From the NCBI GenBank assembly GCA_044220535.1, contig JBGAQU010000021.1, forward strand, positions 1 to 33,943: a stretch of 33,943 bases of DNA, read 5' to 3'. Position 1 is the stretch's first letter. Each line of letters starts with the position of its first letter. Below the pieces are notes generated by a model, which did not search any database, was not told the DNA's origin, and worked only from the letters and a program-made list of their open reading frames with translations. Positions 16,422 through 25,028 of the stretch are shown here, one piece after another. Both the position numbers and the translations under genes were made by a program. This stretch comes from JBDHTS01 sp044220535. Lineage in GTDB: Bacteria; Pseudomonadota; Alphaproteobacteria; Micavibrionales; Micavibrionaceae.

Positions 16422-19400
16422 TTACTGCCCGGTAATCGCGTTCTGAAGCATGTCTTTCATAACATCTTCGGCATCCGGTTTTTTCTCCTCCGCCGAAGCG
16501 GCGGGAGGGGGTGCGGGTGCGGCTGGAGGGGTGGGATCGGCTGGTGGTGTTGTAGCAGGCGGTGTTATGACAGGCGTGGCGTCGGGGACGGTGTTCGGTG
16601 CGGCGGCTGTGGGCGCTACCGGAGCCGGTTCAGGTGCTGGGGCAGCAGCCGGTGCGGCTGCTGGAACAGGAGCCGGAGCCGCAACGGGGGCTGCGACAGG
16701 CACGGCAGCTTTCTGCGGCAGGCCCAGCAAATTGCCCAGGCCGGTTTTCTGGAGGACGCCTTTTTTGTCCAGCTTGTCGATCAGCTGGTCCTGCAGCTTA
16801 TTGCCGTATTGCTGCATGAAATAGTTTTCCATCGCGCCTTTGCCGAAGGTCTGGCCGGGGTTATCCAGCGGGCCTTTGAACACCACTTTCAAAGCGGGGG
16901 GCGGTTTATCCTTGGGTTCGGCCAGGGTGATGGTGCTTTCAAGGTCGACGGTCCAGAGCGGGAGGTTGACCTTGCCAGCCGTGTCGACATCGGCATCCAT
17001 GCCGTCCAGTTTCATCTTGTCGAAATTAATGACGCCTTCGGTGATGGTGAAGGCTCCGTCGAGTTTATCGAACTTCGTCGAGCCGCCGGAGGTTGCGGAG
17101 CCAAGGATGCCCGCGAAATTTTCCTTCATGCTGCTGGAGGGCTGCGCAAAGGTGCGGGACAGGCGGGCGAGGTCGAAGCCGTCGAACTGGATGTCGCCGC
17201 CTTTCATAGTTCCCTTCCCCGCCAAAGCGAAGATCAGAGCGGCAGGGCTGAGGCCCGTGCTGTTGACGTCGGCGTTCACGCTGACATTACCGCGGGCGCG
17301 GATCAGTTTGGAGCCACTGAAGGACTGGACGAAGGATTCAAGCGAGACGTTGTCCAGGGCGAAGGTGGCATTGGCGGTGACAGGCTGGCGCGGCTGGGGT
17401 GAAGAAGCCAGCTTGCCATTGATGGTCACATGGCCGCCATACATGCCGCCGTTCAGCTTGCTTAGGGTCAGCGTGCCGTCTTTCAGGTCGAAATCCATGG
17501 CGGCGTTGGTGAATTGCCAGTTGCCATAGGACGCGTTGCCAGCCGTGGCCTTAATGCTGGCGTTCCATTTGCGCATCCAGTCGGTGTTGATGGCGTCGCG
17601 GGACCAGCGGGCATCGCCACTGGCTTTGGAGGCCGATGTCGGGCGGATTTCGACGGTTTTGTCGGACGTCGCTTCCGCGCCGAGCAATTTGTCCATTGGC
17701 AGCGTATCGAATTGCAGCGCGGCAGTGATGGACGGCACGGCGCCGGACATGTCGGCCTTCAGCTCGCCGGTCATGGTGGACGGGCCGACGGTCACTTTTA
17801 AATCCTTGAACGTGTAAACCTTACCCTGGCGCTGCATGGTGGTGAAAACATCCAGGTTTTTGGAGATGTCGATGCTGCTGCGGAAATCCGGGCTGTACAT
17901 GCGCGCGAGTTCAACGTAGTTCGGATGACGCAGGCGGAAGGTCAGGTCGCTGACGCTTGGTTCAGTCAGAAGGTCAGACAATGCGCCTTGCGCCTCCAGT
18001 GACCCTTTCAGCGCTTTCACATTCGCGGTGAAGCCGAGTTTATCCGCCTGCCCTTTCAGGGCCGCGACCAATTCGGCGGAACCGACATTGGCGGGCATGC
18101 CGGAGGCCTGGACCTTAAAGGTTTTCAAGAGGAGATCGGCATTGGGCGTCTTGCCGCTTACGTTGACATCAATCCCGGCTAAAGTGTTGACATCGGCAAC
18201 CGTGCCGACGGCGTTCAACGTGTTGCCCTTTTCATCCTGGAAACCGGCGGTGTCGATGGTCAGAGTGTTGCCGGTCAGCCTACCCTTGGCGCGGACATTG
18301 GCGTAATCGTTTTCGGCGTAATGAAGGCTGCGGATGGAGGCGGCCAGATCCAGGTCAAACGGCAGGCGGATGCTTTTGGCGATGCCGGCGATATCGGCTT
18401 TTTTAGGTTTTTCGGCGGTCGCGGCCTCCTGGCCCATTTCGGGTTTCAGGCGTTTCATCCAGGCATCGGCATCCAGTTTTTCGGCGCTGACATTCAGGCC
18501 AATGGCGTTGCGCGCGCCGTTGCGGCCAGGCGTGTAGGACGCGCTGAAGATCAGCGGGGTATCGAGAATGGTCAGCGTGCCTCCATCGGCCTTTACGGTC
18601 GTGGGCGTGACCGTGCCCTTGGCGTCGACAGACAGGGTGCTGGACAAAATATTGCCCGCGCTTTTCAAGGTTTCAGGCGGAATAAAACCGGCGAGGGTCT
18701 TGCGCGGATCACTAGCCTCCAGCTGCATACGATAGTTCAATGTTGGCTGAGTCAGCGTGATGCCGTTGCCGCCATCAGCCTTCACAGAATTCGCATAGTC
18801 GAAATCAAACATGCCGCCCAGCTTGCCGTTTCCGGGTAACACAGCTTTAAAATCACCTTTGAAGTTTTTTGCAGCCAGTTCGGTGTTCAGGCTGACATCA
18901 TTGATGGCTTGCCCTTTGAAGACTACAGATTTCAGGCCAACCGCAACCCGCCCTGTGAAGGGCGCAGGTAAGGACAGTTTAGCAGGGATGAAATCATTCG
19001 CCGCAAGGGCAACATTGCTGGTTTCCTTGCCATTCGGCTTTGGCGGGGCCAGAAACGCGTCAAGATTCACCGCTTTATCGGAAGACAGGTCGACCTGCAC
19101 ATTGATGGGCGATTGCTTCAGGCCGGTCAGGACGATGCTGCTATCCAGTTCCAGATCGCCAAAACCAATTTGTGCGTTTTTCAAGGAAAAATTTTCGGAT
19201 GAGGCGGTCAGCAGGCCTTTCGCCTTTACAGGTTTATCGAGGCTGGTCGGCCGAGTTTTGACGAAAGGCATTATGGCCGCGCCGAGGTTATCGGTTTCGA
19301 AGCCGATCTCGCCCTGCACTTCATAGGGCGCTTTCAGGCCCGCGACGCCGGAGAAATCGAGTTTCGTGTGGGTCGATGGTAAAGCCAGTTTAGCCTGGAC

Positions 19401-20066
19401 GGAGACATTGTCCGCGCCCTTGGCGATTTTGCCGGTTTTGCCTTCCAGTTCGATTTTTTCCTTATTGTAGACCAGGCTGCCATCCACGGCATATGGCCCG
19501 AACAGCGTGTCGCCTTTCAAGGACAGATCAATAGAATCCGCGGCATAAGACGCGTTGGTGCGTTTATCCTGAAAATGGATTGAGCCATCCTTGATCTTTA
19601 CGGATTGCAGTTTGATTTTGTCGGACATCGACGCCTGGGGTTGGGGAGTGCTGCCTTGAGCGCCCTGCTGTTCCTTCAGTTTCGGCGTCATCCAGGACGG
19701 CGTGCCGTCCTGCCCGATGGAAACGTTGAACACCGGCTTGTCGAGGGTGATGCTGCTGATATTGATATCGCCGTGCAAGAGCGGCAGAAGCTGGACGCTG
19801 ATCGCGGCGCGTTCCAGGGTCAGAAGCGTTTCACCGCCCTGCTCCTTCGGGGTTTTGACGTTTAGACCATCCACCGAGACGTGCGGAAACGGCAGGATGG
19901 AGAGCTGAAGCGGTCCCTGGATTTCATAATCGTGACCGGTCGCGTTTTCCAATTGCCCGACAATCTGGCCCTTGTATTTGTTCCAGTCGACAAAGCTTGG
20001 GGCTGCCAGGGCCGTGCCCAGCAATAATGCCACAACGCCGCCGCCAATGAGAATTTTGCGCTTCAC
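16422..20066 (-). CDS. AsmA-family protein
   Basis: The 1214-residue protein starts at a GTG and opens with MKRKILIGGGVVALLLGTAL (membrane anchor) then FVDWNKYKGQI, the AsmA start pattern. The body is a long series of beta-strand pairs typical of the AsmA/TamB/Mdm31 bridge-like lipid-transport fold. A C-terminal AsmA_2-type region carries GGMYGGHVTINGKL and GTMKGGDIQFDGFDLARL near residues 880-1000. It likely sits at the inner membrane reaching into the periplasm, where AsmA proteins are linked to outer-membrane phospholipid and LPS homeostasis. Residues about 1115-1195 are an almost pure Pro/Ala tail before a charged terminus with KKPDAEDVMKDML. No gene is clearly co-transcribed with it. Confidence 0.9.
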   Translation of the reverse strand: MKRKILIGGGVVALLLGTALAAPSFVDWNKYKGQIVGQLENATGHDYEIQGPLQLSILPFPHVSVDGLNVKTPKEQGGETLLTLERAAISVQLLPLLHGDINISSITLDKPVFNVSIGQDGTPSWMTPKLKEQQGAQGSTPQPQASMSDKIKLQSVKIKDGSIHFQDKRTNASYAADSIDLSLKGDTLFGPYAVDGSLVYNKEKIELEGKTGKIAKGADNVSVQAKLALPSTHTKLDFSGVAGLKAPYEVQGEIGFETDNLGAAIMPFVKTRPTSLDKPVKAKGLLTASSENFSLKNAQIGFGDLELDSSIVLTGLKQSPINVQVDLSSDKAVNLDAFLAPPKPNGKETSNVALAANDFIPAKLSLPAPFTGRVAVGLKSVVFKGQAINDVSLNTELAAKNFKGDFKAVLPGNGKLGGMFDFDYANSVKADGGNGITLTQPTLNYRMQLEASDPRKTLAGFIPPETLKSAGNILSSTLSVDAKGTVTPTTVKADGGTLTILDTPLIFSASYTPGRNGARNAIGLNVSAEKLDADAWMKRLKPEMGQEAATAEKPKKADIAGIAKSIRLPFDLDLAASIRSLHYAENDYANVRAKGRLTGNTLTIDTAGFQDEKGNTLNAVGTVADVNTLAGIDVNVSGKTPNADLLLKTFKVQASGMPANVGSAELVAALKGQADKLGFTANVKALKGSLEAQGALSDLLTEPSVSDLTFRLRHPNYVELARMYSPDFRSSIDISKNLDVFTTMQRQGKVYTFKDLKVTVGPSTMTGELKADMSGAVPSITAALQFDTLPMDKLLGAEATSDKTVEIRPTSASKASGDARWSRDAINTDWMRKWNASIKATAGNASYGNWQFTNAAMDFDLKDGTLTLSKLNGGMYGGHVTINGKLASSPQPRQPVTANATFALDNVSLESFVQSFSGSKLIRARGNVSVNADVNSTGLSPAALIFALAGKGTMKGGDIQFDGFDLARLSRTFAQPSSSMKENFAGILGSATSGGSTKFDKLDGAFTITEGVINFDKMKLDGMDADVDTAGKVNLPLWTVDLESTITLAEPKDKPPPALKVVFKGPLDNPGQTFGKGAMENYFMQQYGNKLQDQLIDKLDKKGVLQKTGLGNLLGLPQKAAVPVAAPVAAPAPVPAAAPAAAPAPEPAPVAPTAAAPNTVPDATPVITPPATTPPADPTPPAAPAPPPAASAEEKKPDAEDVMKDMLQNAITGQ

Positions 20067-20172
20067 GATCCAATATCCTTTGTTCTGTAGGATGATAGTG
20101 GCAAAAGACTGCGTCGGAAAAAAGTCCTTTTTCGGGCATTGGGGGAGTTATTCGGTTTACATACCTTACATC

Positions 20173-20304
20173 GTCATCCCGGCGAAGGACCCACGCGTTT
20201 CCCAACACAACGAAAGATAACGGTCATAGAGCCACTCTATGACCGTTATCTCCCTTTGTTTCTGACCGCACCATTGTATGGGTCTCGGCCTTCGCCGGGA
20301 TGAC
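20173..20304. repeat. Composite palindromic element with internal ATAACGGTCATAGAG hairpin, copy 1
   Basis: Outer arms GTCATCCCGGCGAAGG (20173) and CCTTCGCCGGGATGAC (ending 20304) enclose a perfect 16-base inner stem: AGATAACGGTCATAGA at 20215-20230 and its complement at 20236-20251, loop GCCAC. The same inner stem occurs in the element at 25029-25170, in the opposite orientation. The outer pairing continues into flanking TTACAT bases on both sides. Confidence 0.93.
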
Positions 20305-20458
20305 GGTATGTAAGTGGGTTATCGATCAATATCAGGCCGACGATATATGGGGCAAGCGGTTTGAAAATTTCAAACAAAGCGCCTTTATTTTCGTTCACGA
20401 AATTCCGAATGTTTTGTGATGTTTCCATGATTTGCAGGCTTGGAACATAATACATCAT
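20246..20458 (-). CDS. Small protein whose C-terminus is encoded by the repeat
   Basis: A 70-residue reading frame starts at an ATG at 20458, preceded by an ideal ribosome site (AGGAG, five to six bases spacing). It begins 23 bases after the stop of the cyclic-nucleotide-binding gene, in the same direction. The first 50 residues (METSQNIRNFVNENKGALFE, then a hydrophobic PYIVGLILI stretch) look like unique sequence. The last 20 (RHPGEGRDPYNG and following) are translated from the composite palindromic element at 20173-20304. The protein is unknown. It may be a genuine small operon member that gained its tail, or lost its original end, by insertion of the element. Confidence 0.45.
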   Translation of the reverse strand: MMYYVPSLQIMETSQNIRNFVNENKGALFEIFKPLAPYIVGLILIDNPLTYRHPGEGRDPYNGAVRNKGR

Positions 20459-20481
20459 CTTTTCTCCTGTTCATTAATAAA

Positions 20482-21022
20482 TTAGTCACCATGCCGCTCG
20501 CGGAAACGGGTAATAGCGCTCAAGAGGTCTTCGAGTTTGGGGCTGACGAGGTTTTCGAGGCTTTGGCGTTTGGCAGGGGGAAGAGAGGCGAAGATATTGG
20601 CGTACATGTTGTGAATGGTGTCGAGCATTTCCTCGATCGTTCCGGCCTTGCCCAGCAAGGCGTTGCTGCTAAGCGGTAGGCGCTTGATCAGCATGCCGAC
20701 GATGGCACGGATGGTGGGGTCTTTTTTCAGTTTTTAAATTCAGGGTTTCACGGGTCAGGACGATGACGTTGGTATCCTCAGCCGCCTCCACGGTCGCAGT
20801 GCGGAGACCACCGACGGTCAGGGCCATTTCGCCGAAAATCTCACCTGCTTCGAGTTTGCCGAGTTCGACGCGGACATTTCGGGCATCTTCGGTGTAGACC
20901 TTTACGGAGCCGGACTGGACCAGGAACGCCTCATCACCAAAATCGCCTTTCTGGACGATGATTGTGCCGGCTGGGACAAAGCGGCGTTCGAAGACACCAT
21001 CTGAAGGAGGGGGAGCATTCAT
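20482..21022 (-). pseudogene. Cyclic-nucleotide-binding domain protein, frameshifted
   Basis: The first frame (from ATG 21022, good ribosome site AGAGGA) encodes a CAP_ED/CNB domain: FVPAGTIIVQKGDFGDEAFL, SGSVKVYTE, then the phosphate cassette GEIFGEMALTVGGLRTATV with the expected Glu and Arg. After RETLNLK the frame degenerates, but the next frame continues sensibly from KKDPTIRAIVGMLIKRL to the stop at 20482 (ending RFRERHGD). One extra A in the run at 20731-20735, or in the six-A run at 20722-20727, explains the shift. Corrected, the protein has about 179 residues and no helix-turn-helix, so it is a CNB effector rather than a CRP-type regulator. It follows phaB by 12 bases, in the phaA-phaB operon. 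Confidence 0.8.
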
Positions 21023-21034
21023 GATTAAATCCTC

Positions 21035-21757
21035 TTAGGTCATATACTGGCCGCCATTGGCGGTGATGGTTGAGCCGGTGATGAAGGAAGCTTTGTCGGA
21101 GGCGAGGAAAGAGGCGATCTCGGCGATTTCTTCCGGCTTGCCCATGCGCGCAGCGGGGATCTGGCGGATGATGGAGTCCAGGACTTCCTGTTTCATCATG
21201 CCGGTCATGTCGGTTTCGATGTAGCCGGGGCAGATCATGTTGACGGTAATGCCCTTCGCGGCGCTTTCGAGTGCGAGGGCCTTTGTGAAACCGGTCATGC
21301 CTGCCTTGGCGGCGGCGTAATTGGTTTGGCCGAACTGGCCCTTCTGGCCGTTGATCGAACCGATATTAATGATGCGGCCTTTATTGCGTTCGCGCATGAG
21401 ATTGATAACGGCGCGTGACATGTTGAAGCAGGAGGTCAGGTTGGTATCCAGAACCGTGCGCCAACTGGCTGCGTCCATTTTATGCAGCACGCCGTCCTTC
21501 GTGATACCGGCATTGTTTACCAGCACAGTAACGGGGCCCATTTCTTTTTCAATTTGCTGCACCACGGACTGACAGGCATCGAAGTCGCCGACATCAGCCT
21601 TGAAGGTTTTCGCGCCCGTTTCTTTTTCGCATTTTTTTGCGGCGTCTTCATTGCCGAAATAGATGGCGGCGACGGCGTACCCATCGCGCACAAGAACCTT
21701 TGTAATATCGAAGCCGATGCCGCGCGTGCCGCCGGTTACAATTGCAACATTTTTCAT
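21035..21757 (-). CDS. phaB: Acetoacetyl-CoA reductase
   Basis: This 240-residue short-chain dehydrogenase reduces acetoacetyl-CoA to (R)-3-hydroxybutyryl-CoA, the monomer for PHB. The NADPH loop is VTGGTRGIG near the N-terminus, LVNNAGITKD marks the central strand, and the catalytic site is GSINGQKGQFGQTNYAAAKA, in which Tyr and Lys form the YxxxK pair. The SINGQKGQFGQTNY stretch is specific to PhaB/FabG-like PHB reductases. The gene starts three bases after phaA and is clearly in one operon with it. It is followed closely by the CNB gene. Confidence 0.96.
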   Translation of the reverse strand: MKNVAIVTGGTRGIGFDITKVLVRDGYAVAAIYFGNEDAAKKCEKETGAKTFKADVGDFDACQSVVQQIEKEMGPVTVLVNNAGITKDGVLHKMDAASWRTVLDTNLTSCFNMSRAVINLMRERNKGRIINIGSINGQKGQFGQTNYAAAKAGMTGFTKALALESAAKGITVNMICPGYIETDMTGMMKQEVLDSIIRQIPAARMGKPEEIAEIASFLASDKASFITGSTITANGGQYMT

Positions 21758-21760
21758 GGA

Positions 21761-22966
21761 TCAGGACACTTTCTTCAGTTCAAGCGCAGCATCACGTTCG
21801 ACGCACATGGCGATGCCCATGCCGCCGCCGATGCACAAAGTAGCGAGGCCTTTTTTTGCATCGCGCCGCGCCATTTCGTGCAGCAAAGTCGTCAAAACAC
21901 GCGCACCCGATGCACCGATCGGATGGCCGATGGAGATGGCACCGCCGTTTACATTGACGCGCGCGGGATCAAGATTCAGTTCCTTCATGACGCAGCAGGC
22001 CTGCGCAGCAAAGGCTTCGTTGGACTCAACCAGATCGAGATCCTTTACGGACCATCCGGCTTTTTCAAGCGCGCGTCTGGATGCGGGGATGGGGCCTGTG
22101 CCCATGACGGCGGGATCGACGCCCGCGGTCGCCCAGGAGCGGATGGTGGCGAGAACCGGCAGCCCCCTCTTCTTCGCTTCGCTGGCGCGCAACAGGACGA
22201 CGGCGGCGGCGCCGTCATTGATGCCGGAAGCATTGCCCGCGGTGACGGTGCCATCGGATTTGAATGCGGGGCGGAGTTTGGAGAGGCTGTCCGCCGTGAC
22301 GCCGGCGCGGGGGAATTCATCATTGGCGACGACGACGTCTTCCTTTTTGCCCTTGATGGTGACGGGGACGATTTCGGCCTTGAACTTGCCGTCCTTGATG
22401 GCGGCTTCGGCCTTGTTCTGGGAGGATGCGGCGAAATTGTCCTGATCGGCGCGGGTCACCTGGTATTTTTCGGCGATGTTTTCGGCAGTGTTGCCCATGT
22501 GGTAGCCGTTGAAGGCATCCCACAGGCCGTCCTTGATCATGGTATCGACCATTTCGGCATGGCCCATTTTGGTGCCGTTGCGCAGGTTCATGCAGTGGGG
22601 CGACAGGCTCATGTTTTCCTGACCGCCCGCGACGACGATCGTGGCGTCGCCGTTCATGATGGCCTGAAGACCCAGGGAGACGGAGCGGAGGCCGGAGCCG
22701 CAGACCTGGTTGACGGTCATCGCCGTGCGTTCCTGCGGGATGCCTGCCGCCATGGCCGCCTGCCTTGCCGGGTTCTGGCCGCATCCGGCGGTGAGGACCT
22801 GGCCCATCAGGACTTCGTCGACTTCGTCCGCCCTGACCTTTGCGTCATCCAGCGCGGCCTTGATGGCCGTGGCGCCGAGGATATGGGCGTGCACGCCGCT
22901 CAGGCCGCCGCCGAAACTGCCAACGGGGGTGCGCTTTGCGGAGACGATAACGACGGGGTCGGTCAT
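21761..22966 (-). CDS. phaA: Acetyl-CoA acetyltransferase (beta-ketothiolase)
   Basis: The 401-residue biosynthetic thiolase condenses two acetyl-CoA to acetoacetyl-CoA. The catalytic residues fall at the classic Zoogloea thiolase numbers: Cys89 in VNQVCGSGLRS, His348 in GGAISIGHPIGASGAR, and Cys378 in CIGGGMG. The neighbouring phaB supplies the next step, so a PHB role is more likely than fatty-acid breakdown. The start ATG at 22966 has a GAGGA ribosome site close by. It is the first gene of the phaA-phaB-CNB operon. Its promoter should lie in the 22967-23058 gap, where an AT-rich TTTTGTATATATATG stretch is seen. Confidence 0.96.
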   Translation of the reverse strand: MTDPVVIVSAKRTPVGSFGGGLSGVHAHILGATAIKAALDDAKVRADEVDEVLMGQVLTAGCGQNPARQAAMAAGIPQERTAMTVNQVCGSGLRSVSLGLQAIMNGDATIVVAGGQENMSLSPHCMNLRNGTKMGHAEMVDTMIKDGLWDAFNGYHMGNTAENIAEKYQVTRADQDNFAASSQNKAEAAIKDGKFKAEIVPVTIKGKKEDVVVANDEFPRAGVTADSLSKLRPAFKSDGTVTAGNASGINDGAAAVVLLRASEAKKRGLPVLATIRSWATAGVDPAVMGTGPIPASRRALEKAGWSVKDLDLVESNEAFAAQACCVMKELNLDPARVNVNGGAISIGHPIGASGARVLTTLLHEMARRDAKKGLATLCIGGGMGIAMCVERDAALELKKVS

Positions 22967-23058
22967 GGGGTCCTCTTACTATTTTGTATATATATGGGCG
23001 CTGTCCGCATTATTGACAATTATGGGGATTTTACAAGATGGGGATTTTTCTCATTCTT

Positions 23059-23146
23059 GTCATCCCTGCGAAAGCAGGGATCTTTTGCGGCCAGGCCGAA
23101 TATTGCGATTGAGCCTGACGGGGATCCCCGCTTTCGCGGGGATGAC
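23059..23146. repeat. Dispersed palindromic element related to 361-442
   Basis: GTCATCCCTGCGAAAGCAGG at 23059 and CCCCGCTTTCGCGGGGATGAC ending 23146 are imperfect arms around about 40 bases. The left arm has compensating changes that keep its own hairpin (CCCTGC/GCAGGG), suggesting that the folded form is what is conserved. It lies between phaA and the phaC-like gene. Confidence 0.88.
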
Positions 23147-23154
23147 ATGAAAAT

Positions 23155-24237
23155 TCAGGATGACAGGAAAGTGGAGACTGGAAGCCAGATTTCTTTTTCG
23201 GCCCTGCTGCCCGCCATCATGCCGATATGGCCGGTGTCGGGGCTCAGGATGACAGGGTTTCTGAATACCGATTGTATGGCTCGGGCGGAGTCATAGGGGA
23301 CAAGGCGATCCTTGCGGGCGGCGACGATGATGGCCGGATGCGGCAGGGTTGTGCGGGAGAGGGCCAAGCGGTTTTCGCCGTACCAGTCATTGATACAGGC
23401 ATGGGCGAGGCCGGAGGGCAGATCGACGCCGTCATTCAGCCAGTCTTCCACCGCCACAAACAGTTTGGCTTTCGCGCTGCTTTGATCCATTTCGGCGAAG
23501 GCTGCGAATTTTTCGGCGGCGCGGTCGGCATTCATGGCGGCAAAGACGGACTGGATCCAGGCCTGCGGCAGATATCCGCGCTCCGCCATGGATTGCAGCG
23601 CTCCAGGCGTTCCGGCGGCGATATGGCTGAGCATTTTGCGGTCGCCTGCGTGGAAATCCCATGGCGTGCCGAGCAATGCGATCTTCCCGACACGCGCTGG
23701 TGTGGTTTGCAGCGCCTTCATCAGGAGTACGCCGCCCATGCAATAGCCGAGCGCATGGACGGGGGCGCCGGATTCTTCGTGCAAAAATTTTAACGCCGGG
23801 AGAAGCCTTTCCCGCACAAGGGTATCGCAATCCTTCAGACCGTTATCCAGACGCGGTTCGCCCCAATCCAAGAGGACAGGGTTCAGGCCTTTTTGCGCGA
23901 GATGGCGCATGAAGGATCTTTTGGGAAGAAGGTCGAGAATGGCCGAGCGGTTGATCAAAGACGGGATCAAAACGACCATTTGGCCGGATTTTTTTTTGTC
24001 TTCATGCTGCAAAAGCGTGACCTGGCCGCCCTGCCAGATTTTTTCATATTTTGGAATTGTGCGGCGAAAATCATGCGCCTGATACTGGCGGATGCCCTGC
24101 AGCATGCATTCGAGGTCGCGTTCATTGAAGACGCCGCTGGCGTGAAGCCTTTGATATTCCGCGATTGCCAGGCCGATATGCAGGCTTAACGGATATGGCC
24201 CCCTGCGCCATTCAGCAGAAAACTCTTCTGATTTCAT
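23155..24237 (-). CDS. Short PhaC-like polyhydroxyalkanoate synthase / alpha-beta hydrolase
   Basis: The roughly 360-residue protein has the PhaC lipase-like box GYCMGG with Cys166 as nucleophile, and catalytic partners Asp310 (RKDRLVP) and His337 (DTGHIG). The N-terminal LIPSLINRSAILDLL segment is also typical of PHA synthases. The length is near class III PhaC (about 360) and far below class I (about 590). No PhaE partner is visible, so it could be a second synthase, an intracellular depolymerase, or a PhaC-like hydrolase. I chose ATG 24237 because a GGCGGG lies three to four bases upstream; an ATG at 24255 would add six residues. phaR is divergent, 138 bases away, which supports a PHB role. 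Confidence 0.82.
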   Translation of the reverse strand: MKSEEFSAEWRRGPYPLSLHIGLAIAEYQRLHASGVFNERDLECMLQGIRQYQAHDFRRTIPKYEKIWQGGQVTLLQHEDKKKSGQMVVLIPSLINRSAILDLLPKRSFMRHLAQKGLNPVLLDWGEPRLDNGLKDCDTLVRERLLPALKFLHEESGAPVHALGYCMGGVLLMKALQTTPARVGKIALLGTPWDFHAGDRKMLSHIAAGTPGALQSMAERGYLPQAWIQSVFAAMNADRAAEKFAAFAEMDQSSAKAKLFVAVEDWLNDGVDLPSGLAHACINDWYGENRLALSRTTLPHPAIIVAARKDRLVPYDSARAIQSVFRNPVILSPDTGHIGMMAGSRAEKEIWLPVSTFLSS

Positions 24238-24310
24238 ATTCCCGCCAGATGTCATGATCAGGCTACTATAGGTAGCTTCTTACAAAATTTCCACGATACT
24301 CTTTCCGTGG

Positions 24311-24325
24311 TGCAAAAATTGTGCA
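24311..24325. promoter_or_regulatory. TGC-rich palindrome before phaR, possible PhaR operator
   Basis: TGCAAAAATTGTGCA is an imperfect palindrome with TGCA at both ends, directly before a -10-like CATAAT (24324-24329) in the divergent phaC-like/phaR gap. PhaR proteins are known to bind TGC-rich sites near their own genes, so autoregulation is plausible. No binding evidence exists here. Confidence 0.3.
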
Positions 24326-24375
24326 TAATGGTCGGCAGTTTCTAACACAATTATCGCAACATAGAGGGCATGAAA

Positions 24376-25011
24376 ATGGCCAGCGCAAGAACCCGTCAGG
24401 ACAAGGATAAACCCACCGTCATCAAGAAATACGCCAACCGCCGTTTGTACGACACCGGCCGCAGCAGTTACGTGACGCTGGACGATTTGTGTATCATGGT
24501 GAAGGAACAACGTGAGTTCGTCGTATATGACGCCAAGACCGGTGAAGACCTGACCCGCTCGGTCATGACACAAATTATTGTCGACCAGGAATCAAAGGAA
24601 GGCCAGAGCATGCTGCCTACCAGCTTCCTGCGCCAGCTGATCAGTTTCTACGGCGACAGCCTGCAAGGCCTGATGCCGAATTACCTGGAACAGGCGATCA
24701 ACGCCTTCACCAGCAACCAGGAACAGTTCCGCAAGCAATTCGGCGCGATGCCGAATATGCCCAATATGCAGAACATGATGAACCCGATGACCGCCATGGA
24801 AGAGATGAGCCGCAAGAACATGGAAATGTTCCAGAATGCGATGCGCGCCTTTACGCCGTTCGCAGCGGGCGGCGCGAAACCGAATGGCGCGGGCGCAGGT
24901 AAAGCATCCCCCTTCCCCGGCAAAAGCCAGGATGATGAGAAGATCCAGGCGCTGAAGAAGAATATTGCTGAGATGGAACGCGAACTGAACCGGTTGTCCG
25001 GGCAGGATTAA
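24376..25011 (+). CDS. phaR: Polyhydroxyalkanoate synthesis repressor PhaR
   Basis: The 211-residue regulator has the PHB/PHA accumulation DNA-binding domain at its start: IKKYANRRLYDTGRSSYVTL, then LCIMVKEQREFVVYDAKTGEDLTRSVM. A PHB_acc repeat follows (FLRQLISFYGDSLQGLMPNYLEQ). The C-terminal half has a methionine- and asparagine-rich linker and a charged coiled helix ending in KKNIAEMERELNRLSGQ. PhaR binds both DNA and PHB granules and represses phasin and synthase genes until polymer forms. GAGGG lies seven bases before ATG 24376, which fixes this start over the ATG at 24370. It is divergent from the phaC-like gene. Confidence 0.95.
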   Translation: MASARTRQDKDKPTVIKKYANRRLYDTGRSSYVTLDDLCIMVKEQREFVVYDAKTGEDLTRSVMTQIIVDQESKEGQSMLPTSFLRQLISFYGDSLQGLMPNYLEQAINAFTSNQEQFRKQFGAMPNMPNMQNMMNPMTAMEEMSRKNMEMFQNAMRAFTPFAAGGAKPNGAGAGKASPFPGKSQDDEKIQALKKNIAEMERELNRLSGQD

Positions 25012-25028
25012 AGCTTATCCCCATTGTC

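Noticed and set aside
21482..23296. A 604-codon plus-strand reading frame
   Set aside because: It runs antisense to phaB and phaA, is rich in Gly/Asp/His/Arg typical of the complement of GC-rich codons, and shows no domain.
24281..24369. Full sigma-70 promoter for phaR
   Set aside because: CATAAT is a fair -10 element but no -35 better than three of six matches is found at normal spacing.
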